Assembly (NCBI GenBank): GCA_026119935.1
Contig: JALRMH010000008.1
Location: forward strand, 868,001-932,000
Direction: 5' to 3'
DNA from: Endothia cerciana
Taxonomy: Eukaryota > Ascomycota > Sordariomycetes > Diaporthales > Cryphonectriaceae
DNA: 64,000 bases
Position numbers and translations under genes: made by a program. How positions within the stretch are numbered: position 1 is the stretch's first letter; every line of letters starts with the position of its first letter. The notes beneath the pieces are model-generated. The model ran no database searches. It was not told where the DNA came from and worked only from the letters and a program-made list of their open reading frames with translations. Shown here piece after piece: positions 58,006 through 64,000 of the stretch.

Positions 58006-59285
58006 ATGCCTCCCATAATAGCCCTCCTCGCCCTCCTCGTGCCCCTGTCGGCGGCCCAGCTCATAGTCCCCGGCTCCGCCCCCGACATCGACACCGGCGA
58101 CGACACCGGCACCACCAACACCCTGCCTGCTCCTCCTCCCCAGGACACCGTCAGGGTCCTCGTGTGCGGCGACTCCATCACCCAGGGCGCCGAGGGCGAC
58201 TTCACCTGGCGGTACAGGCTGTGGGAGTGGTTCCGCGACAACCAGCTGCTCTCCTCCTCCTCCTCCTCCTCCTCCTCCTCCTCCTCCTCCTCCTCCTCCG
58301 TCTCCGTGGACCACCTCTCCCCCGCCCTCGAGTACGTCGGCCCCTACAACGGCACCCTCCCCAGCTCCGTCGGCGCCACCAACCTCGACACCGCCACCCT
58401 CGCCACCTGGGGCCCCTACGCCCCCGGCGTCGACCCGCTCTTCTCCCCCGGCGGCGGCAGCAGCCACTTCGCCGTCTACGGCAGGCCCGCCTGGCTCCTC
58501 GTCGACGCCCTGCAGGAGCAGGTCGCCGCCTACCGCCCCGACCTCGTCGTCCTGCACCTCGGCTTCAACGACTTCGCCTGGTGGATCCACGGCGCCCCCG
58601 ACCTGGTCGAGAGCATGCAGAAGCTGGTCTTCATGGCCCGCCTGGGGAGGCGGGACGTCGGCATCCTCATCGCCGACGTGAGCCACCGCCTCCTGGTCGG
58701 GGGGAGGGAGGACATCCCCGGCACCACCGACGAGTACAACGCCATGCTGGCCATCAAGGTCCGCGAGTGGTCCACCCCCGAGAGCCCCGTCATGATGGTG
58801 AGGGTCAGCGAGGACTATGACTGTAAGCCTGCCACCAACCCCCCCACCCCCCTCCCGACACGCGACGGGTTAGCCCAGGGCTCGTGAGCTTGTGAAAGGC
58901 TGACCGGTCGCCTCACCTTTCTCCCGCCCGTACAGGCCATGTCGAGTCATGTCCCGCCGGGGCGGACGGCCTGCACCCCAATTCCCTGGGCGACTTCCAG
59001 ATCGCCCGCGCCTACACCAAGGTCCTCCACGAGCAGTTCCTCATCGGTGCCGCGCCGCTCGAGGTCCCCGCCCTGGGGGACATCCCCGGCTTCTCCAGGC
59101 CGGCCCCCGGCCCCGGCCCCGTGGCCGCGCTCGTCTCACCCCCTGTCGGCATCTTCGTGGGCATGTCGTTCTTGTGCCTGCTCGTCGTGGTCGTCCTCCG
59201 GCCGCGGTGGCTGAGGCGCAGGGGCCCCGCGGAGACCAAGTATGAGCGCCTGCCGACGACGAGGAACAGCCTGGACGGGAGGTGA
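58006..59285 (+). CDS. membrane-anchored SGNH/GDSL hydrolase
   Basis: A Ser esterase fold on the cell surface or in the secretory pathway. Exons are 58006-58822 and 58936-59285, joined over a 113-nt intron (GTAAGC donor, TACAG acceptor). The product is 388 residues. A signal peptide is present (MPPIIALLALLVPLSAAQ). Block I has the nucleophile Ser57 in CGDSITQG, the Asn block is HLGFNDFAWW and the Asp/His block is DGLHPNSLGD. A Ser homopolymer of about 17 residues, coded by a TCC run, interrupts the domain after block I. Near the C-terminus a hydrophobic span (PVGIFVGMSFLCLLVVVVL) is followed by RPRWLRRRG, so the catalytic domain should face outside or the lumen with a short cytoplasmic tail. 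The substrate is unknown; acetyl-polysaccharide or lipid esters are common in the family. Confidence 0.92.
58250..58299. repeat. (CTC)n trinucleotide repeat coding for poly-Ser
   Basis: About 16 trinucleotide units inside the SGNH hydrolase coding sequence encode an uninterrupted Ser run, likely variable in length between strains. Confidence 0.92.
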
Positions 59286-60252
59286 TAGCGCGCCGAGGTA
59301 AGGTGGAAGCACAGACAACCAGTACGGGGTGCCCGGCCGGGCGGGCCGGGCAGGCTCTCTCCCCTCACTCTCTCTCTCTCTCTCTCTCTCGACGACGTCG
59401 GCGGCGGTCTCCTTCTGTCGACAGGCCGGGGGAGGGGGATAAGCGGACGGTGGGCTCACTGTTCGCGCTGGCAGGAGGCGCCGGGATCAGGGGACCAGCC
59501 ATACCCGGCGAGCGCCGCGACGGTGGTCTTCATTGCGCCCAGGCGGTGGCGGTCATTGGGTCATGGCCTTGCGGCTACCACCCTGCAGCTGCAGAAGGTG
59601 TGGCGCTGAGGAGCAGGCGCCCGGCGTGGGGTGAGGAATGGTGGCCAGCGGACGTCCTTTGGAGACGGCCGTCTTCTCACAGCTGCACCGCGGTGCCCCG
59701 TGAGAGGTCTCGCCGGGGCCCCAAGGCGCGTCGGGCGGGGTGAAGCCGAGGGCCATCAGGCCGCGTGATCTGACGTACATCTTCAACGCCATATATCAGA
59801 CATCTCATGTGATATATATTTAGATATATGCAGAGGGGCTAGATCTTGGAGCATTCCTACGAGATTTCAAGAGGGGCTAGTAGATAACATACAGATGATC
59901 GATACTCAGAGCTCAGACGGACATATAAATCCTCGATGTGATATTAAGCGATGAACGATGATGCGTATGACACAAGCTGTGATGCAACTAGACAACATGA
60001 AGTCTTGACGACATTTTCGGCGTATACGGATGAAAATGACCACGCGAACGTCAGGCAAGATTCAAAACATCCGACACCACACAATCCCCCCCCCCCCCAA
60101 AAAAAACTGTCACCTTCATTGCCCAGACAGAGAGAACAAAAACCGGCCTTTTCCATCAAAGACAACTCCGGGAGATGCTTATATTATTTATGATTGACAA
60201 AACAGGAGAAAGGAAAAGAGAAAAGAAAAAAAAAATCAGAAAAGAAGAAGGA
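59286..60252. other. convergent 3' spacer between SGNH hydrolase and NRPS-like gene
   Basis: It contains a CT microsatellite (59369-59390), an AT-rich middle part (59800-60000), a C13A8 tract (60086-60106) and an A-rich stretch just before the NRPS stop. No gene was recognised. Confidence 0.5.
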
Positions 60253-63200
60253 TCAGATGGCGTGGAAACCACCCATCGACGGCCCGTGCTGCTGCTGCTG
60301 CTGCTGCTGCTGCTGCGGCTGCGGGAAGTACGAACCCGGCGTCAGCGGGCTCACATTCATCGCCACCCTGCTGGCCGAGACGAGCCTGCCCTGGGCACGC
60401 CCCATGCCCTGCTGCTTGTACAGCATCGCGCGCTCCACCGGCGTCAGCGGGGAGACGACATCATCCATCTCGGCAGCCTCGAGAGTCGCAAAGTCCTGGA
60501 CGTCCGTGCCGTTGGGCCCCGCGCCTGGCTGGGCTGCTTGTGCTTGTGCTTGTGCTGGTGCTGGTGCTGGTGCTGGTGCTGGTGCTGGGGCTGGGGCTGG
60601 CACCGCTGGCGCAGATTGCTTCCACGCGGACGTGGAGGTGCGCGCGGGTTGCGGTGAGGACTGGACTGAGGCCCGCGGGAAGACGCTGTACCGTGGCGAC
60701 TGCTGCGGTTTCGGGGAGTCGGGGAGGCTCGCGGTCTTTTTCTGGGGCGGAGGGGGGGTCTGCGTCTCCGGCGAGCGGGACGTAGCCGTCGCAGGCCCCG
60801 ACCCCCCCTGCTTCGGGGTCGCGGGCCCGCTCTCGAGCTCTTCATACGAGTCATACTGTCCCTGGCTGCCGTCTTCCTCCTCGGACCCCTCGTCGTCCTC
60901 CATATAGAACGTTTCGGTGACCGGGCTGGGGGTTGGGAGCTCCTCCTGCTTCTGAGCTCGCTTCGTGGCCTTCTCCGGGTCCGGGCTGCTGCGGGCATCC
61001 TGCGCCCGAATGTTTGCGCTGGCGAGGAGCTTCTGCGCTTGATCGGCCCGGAGCGTGTCCTCGTCGTCCTCGTCTTCCTCGCTCGCTTCGGTGGACACTT
61101 CCGTGTTCTCGCCCTGCGAGGCGCTGACGCCCTCCCTCAGGGATTCGCACGATACCGCCCGCGACAGCTCGCCGTTCTCACCGATCACCAGAGTCCCAGA
61201 GATCCTTGCCGTCCTGCTGGCCTCGTCTATTCTCACGCCCAACCCGGCCTTCCCATCATCGGTGTGCTGCAGAACCAGGTCTGGTGACGTCCCCCGGCTC
61301 GTCCTGCCCTGCGAGGGATCGGGCGATGCACCGGTCCTCTGGCCATCGGATGATGTGTTGATGCTCCCGCTCAGACTGAAGGTATCGTCCGTGACAGGCG
61401 TGAACGGCGAGAAGGGCGGTAGCTGAGGGGCCATACTCTGCACCCTCACCCAGGGCGAGAGCGGCGCCGTAAGCTCCTTTTCCCTGTGGGTGGTTCTGTC
61501 CGAGCCGGAAGACTTCGGCGGCTTGAGGAACGAGGTCGACGACGTGACCGATTTCAGACCGCTCGAAGCGCTGTGGCTGTGATTATGGCTGTGGTTCTGC
61601 AGCCCAGGTCTAAGAGCGTTGCTGGCCATGCGCCGCAAGCTACTCCCGAAGCCAAAGTTGGACTTCTTCCGCGCCGCAACGAACCCAGCCTGCACCACAG
61701 GAGGGCTAGCAGCCAGGTTCACATTGCCGAGTATGGGCGACTCCGGGCTCGCCTCAGCTTGACGGATGCTATTTGAACGTTTGAAGGCGTGGATCGCGGA
61801 GCCGGGTAGCTCGCTCGGATCCGGGCTGCCGACGCTCGTGGGAGGTGTATTCGTAGCGCTTGTTGGCGCAAAGCCTGCACTGTCAAGCGCAGTAACAGTC
61901 GTCGTGTTCGTGGTGATGCTGTGGTGGGTAGCATTGCTCGCATCACTGCCTTTGCGGGCGTGTCGAGGCGGAGGTGTTTGCATTGGCGCCTGTGCGAGAT
62001 GATGGTTGATGGGCGGGGCAACCGCGGGGTGCGCAGGAAAGACAGGCACCGAGTTCATCGCAGGCGAGTCGCCATTCGACGATCTAGCTGTGTTCCCTGT
62101 CGAATCACTTCTCGTCCTGTTATGGCCTAACTTCGACGGGCCATGTGTAGAGACGGCGCCCGCGCGGGTGCCGCCGCCCAAACTAGTCGGGCTACTGCTG
62201 CGAATCGAGTTGGCGCCAGCCACATTAGTGAGACTGCTACTCTTCCTCACGGAATTCGCCAGGCTGTTGCTCCTGGTCTTGATGGCTCCGAGTCTATCAC
62301 GCCCTTCGCCACCGAACGCCTTGCGGACGATGAGCTGGAACTGATCAAGCATGGTTGGGTTGTCAACGATCTCCTCCATCGTGATCGAGAAGCCATCAAG
62401 ATTGTTGCTGAAGAGATTTGTGGAGAGCTCGCCGACCAGGCGCATCGGAATCGCGTCGGTGATGAAGTCAGCCAGCTGAGCGGCGGGGATGAGCGAGCCC
62501 CAGAGGTCGTAGAACGCAGCAGACGTGACGTGTTCCTCCGGGACGCCCAGTGTCCTCGGGTCAAGCGTGCTACGCCAAGCATCCTCGATCGTGGACTGGA
62601 TGGTCGTGACTTGATCCGGCGACATCTTTGCCTCCAGCTGCGCGAAGTTGACCCTGACCGGGCCGCCGCCGAATGGGTTGTTGAAGGTGACGCCAGCAGG
62701 TCCTGCAGTTGAAGTGACTCCGTACATACCGTTCGCCAGCGGAATCTGCTTCGCCAGAGCCGAGTACTGCGCCGCGGTCGGCACGATAGATTGCATGATG
62801 CTGACACCCGTCAACAATCCCACGAAGCCACAGACCTTGTGAAGAACCTCCTGCGCAAGGTTGGCAGGGACGCGTTGCTCGCAGAAAGACACCGACACCT
62901 CCAGCACTTCATCACCTTCAGCCAACCTCGTCTGCATATCAGCCGCCTGCTTCTCCGCCCCATTTGAGGCATTTGCGCCTGCGACCGACTTGTTCTTGAG
63001 GAGGCTCCGCACCAAGAAATCTGGCATGTCCATTACATCACTCTCAATCACGCTGACCTTGCACAAGGCGGCTCCCAGCCTGAAGCTCTTGGCCTTGCCG
63101 TCCATGAGCAACTCCGCGTCAGTCCGGTGCTGCACAATGGTGCTCAGGCGTGTCCAGTAGGGCCACGGCGTGCACTTCTCCACGATATCCAGCATGCCCA

Positions 63201-64000
63201 GATTCTCGTACGGCATACCCGCGGATCTCTGGTTGGCCACACATTTCAGAAGATGTAGTGGGCTGGTTGGACTGTCCGCAAAGCAAATGCGCACCGGCAG
63301 GATCGTTGACGTAGGACCAAGCACACCACCGCGATTGACACTCGAGGGACCAAGGTGCTGCTGCATCCGGGAGTGACATCCCTCAACAACCTCACCAAAA
63401 ACAACGTCGGGGGTGCCCGAGACAGTAGCAAGTACCATTCCCCACGCGGCTTTGAGCACCGTGTCGAAGCTGATACCAAGGGAGCCCATAGCAACTGTGT
63501 TCACTGAGACAGATTCGTGGAGCGTACGTATGGAGCTCGTCAGCTTGGGCGGCTTGGTGTGACGCACTACCTGCGTTGGCACCGCGCCCTCGAGCAAGCC
63601 ACGCCAATAGCGCTCCGCCTCGCCACCGACGTGAGCAAGTGCAGCCTCCCGGACGAAGTCGGCGAAGCCGGGACGGCGAGGTGGGTTCTGGCCGCCGTCG
63701 TATAGCTTCCTCAGGTCCTTGACGAGCAGCGCGATGGAGACGTCGTCGTATTGTGCCCTGGACAGTCGAAGCACTAGTGTCGATGTCTTGCCTGCATCCA
63801 GGAAGATGAAGCGCGTGATCGGGCTGGCGAACAAATCACACTGGGTAAGCAGGGCCTCGCGGTCTCTCTTGATCTCCTTCTCTAGAGTTGCGCCAAGTCG
63901 CCAGCTCTGCACACGCGGAATATGCTTGAAGTCGGCCTTGTAATTCCTGAGCACGACTTGATAAAGCTTACGGGTCTGCCCTTCAACATGAGCGATGAAG
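60253..64000 (-). CDS. C-terminal part of an NRPS-like protein: degenerate C and T domains plus long disordered tail (partial, 5' end outside window)
   Basis: The frame is open to the right edge and the stop is at 60253-60255, so about 1248 residues are visible and no intron is needed. The first 430 or so form a condensation domain (YQVVLRNYKADF; GPTSTILPVRI; ENLGMLDIVEKCTPWPYWTRLS). The catalytic HHxxxDG site reads SRAQYDDVS, lacking the key His. Next comes a carrier-like domain whose core DLWGSLIPAAQLA replaces the usual LGGDSL; the end of the domain (ITMEEIVDNPTMLDQ) is normal. The remaining 690 residues are Ser/Thr/Pro-rich and look disordered. They contain SP-type sites, acidic patches, an Ala-Pro repeat and a C-terminal poly-Gln. 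The C-domain style resembles siderophore-type synthetases, but the upstream modules needed to judge lie beyond the window. Confidence 0.85.
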   Translation of the reverse strand, partial: FIAHVEGQTRKLYQVVLRNYKADFKHIPRVQSWRLGATLEKEIKRDREALLTQCDLFASPITRFIFLDAGKTSTLVLRLSRAQYDDVSIALLVKDLRKLYDGGQNPPRRPGFADFVREAALAHVGGEAERYWRGLLEGAVPTQVVRHTKPPKLTSSIRTLHESVSVNTVAMGSLGISFDTVLKAAWGMVLATVSGTPDVVFGEVVEGCHSRMQQHLGPSSVNRGGVLGPTSTILPVRICFADSPTSPLHLLKCVANQRSAGMPYENLGMLDIVEKCTPWPYWTRLSTIVQHRTDAELLMDGKAKSFRLGAALCKVSVIESDVMDMPDFLVRSLLKNKSVAGANASNGAEKQAADMQTRLAEGDEVLEVSVSFCEQRVPANLAQEVLHKVCGFVGLLTGVSIMQSIVPTAAQYSALAKQIPLANGMYGVTSTAGPAGVTFNNPFGGGPVRVNFAQLEAKMSPDQVTTIQSTIEDAWRSTLDPRTLGVPEEHVTSAAFYDLWGSLIPAAQLADFITDAIPMRLVGELSTNLFSNNLDGFSITMEEIVDNPTMLDQFQLIVRKAFGGEGRDRLGAIKTRSNSLANSVRKSSSLTNVAGANSIRSSSPTSLGGGTRAGAVSTHGPSKLGHNRTRSDSTGNTARSSNGDSPAMNSVPVFPAHPAVAPPINHHLAQAPMQTPPPRHARKGSDASNATHHSITTNTTTVTALDSAGFAPTSATNTPPTSVGSPDPSELPGSAIHAFKRSNSIRQAEASPESPILGNVNLAASPPVVQAGFVAARKKSNFGFGSSLRRMASNALRPGLQNHSHNHSHSASSGLKSVTSSTSFLKPPKSSGSDRTTHREKELTAPLSPWVRVQSMAPQLPPFSPFTPVTDDTFSLSGSINTSSDGQRTGASPDPSQGRTSRGTSPDLVLQHTDDGKAGLGVRIDEASRTARISGTLVIGENGELSRAVSCESLREGVSASQGENTEVSTEASEEDEDDEDTLRADQAQKLLASANIRAQDARSSPDPEKATKRAQKQEELPTPSPVTETFYMEDDEGSEEEDGSQGQYDSYEELESGPATPKQGGSGPATATSRSPETQTPPPPQKKTASLPDSPKPQQSPRYSVFPRASVQSSPQPARTSTSAWKQSAPAVPAPAPAPAPAPAPAPAQAQAQAAQPGAGPNGTDVQDFATLEAAEMDDVVSPLTPVERAMLYKQQGMGRAQGRLVSASRVAMNVSPLTPGSYFPQPQQQQQQQQQHGPSMGGFHAI
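60287..60316. repeat. (CTG)n trinucleotide repeat coding for poly-Gln
   Basis: On the minus strand this encodes a Gln run of about nine residues, some eight residues before the C-terminus of the NRPS-like protein. Confidence 0.9.
60541..60600. repeat. (GGTGCT)n repeat coding for Ala-Pro
   Basis: Tandem six-base units with small variations encode alternating Ala-Pro (then Ala-Gln) in the tail of the NRPS-like protein. Confidence 0.9.

Noticed and set aside
57973..58686. 237-residue minus-strand open frame with poly-Gly
   Set aside because: Antisense of the SGNH hydrolase; the Gly run is the complement of the poly-Ser repeat.
60541..60600. Tandem repeat considered as a CRISPR-like array
   Set aside because: It is a continuous hexanucleotide microsatellite inside a coding sequence, without spacers.

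Overview
The window is nuclear DNA of a filamentous ascomycete. Most genes are split by short GT-AG introns (47-140 nt) with CTRAC-type branch points. The repertoire is fungal: an ascomycete laccase, a KDM4/Rph1-type histone demethylase with an extended PHD finger, a GH75 chitosanase, a CALB-like lipase, a bicupin oxalate decarboxylase, a GH28 pectinase, an adenylation-thiolation-reductase (A-T-R) enzyme and the end of a non-ribosomal peptide synthetase (NRPS). A Sordariomycete is the best guess, by inference only. Genes are GC-rich; spacers are poorer in GC and hold microsatellites and many G/C homopolymers. No rRNA, tRNA, CRISPR array or intact transposon was found.

Layout. 1-11 kb: a large disordered orphan protein (1251-4831) and a nine-exon laccase (6556-9299). 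11-23 kb: the JmjN/JmjC/ePHD demethylase (11192-16139), a small secreted cysteine protein (16823-17476, minus), a 3.7 kb gene-empty stretch, a Q/N/S/T-rich single-span membrane protein (21160-22783) and a PF06042 nucleotidyltransferase (23029-23682, minus). 24-35 kb: a seven-exon class III CoA-transferase (24493-26638, minus) facing a RidA-like gene (27600-28269), a secreted carboxylesterase (30725-32523) and an internally shortened GH75 chitosanase (33649-34683). 35-44 kb: a citrate synthase ending in the peroxisomal signal SRL, a CALB-like lipase and an oxalate decarboxylase (all minus), then a DUF1275 membrane protein. 45-51 kb: a 112-residue protein, an aldo-keto reductase (minus) and, divergent from it, the A-T-R reductase (47225-50760). 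51-64 kb: a GH28 protein, a gene fragment, an arylsulfatase (minus), a membrane-anchored SGNH hydrolase and the 3' part of an NRPS-like gene running off the right edge (minus).

How they work together. Laccase, carboxylesterase, chitosanase, lipase, oxalate decarboxylase, GH28 protein, sulfatase and SGNH hydrolase all carry export signals or belong to secreted families, so the region is rich in secreted degradative enzymes. The A-T-R reductase and the aldo-keto reductase share a 485 bp divergent promoter and could form an acid-to-aldehyde-to-alcohol pathway. The CoA-transferase and RidA-like genes form a second divergent pair. The NRPS-like end has a C domain without the catalytic His motif, a damaged T domain and a tail of nearly 700 low-complexity residues.

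All gene models were assembled by eye from splice signals, reading-frame closure and family motifs; no searches were run. Every named family rests on recalled family knowledge.
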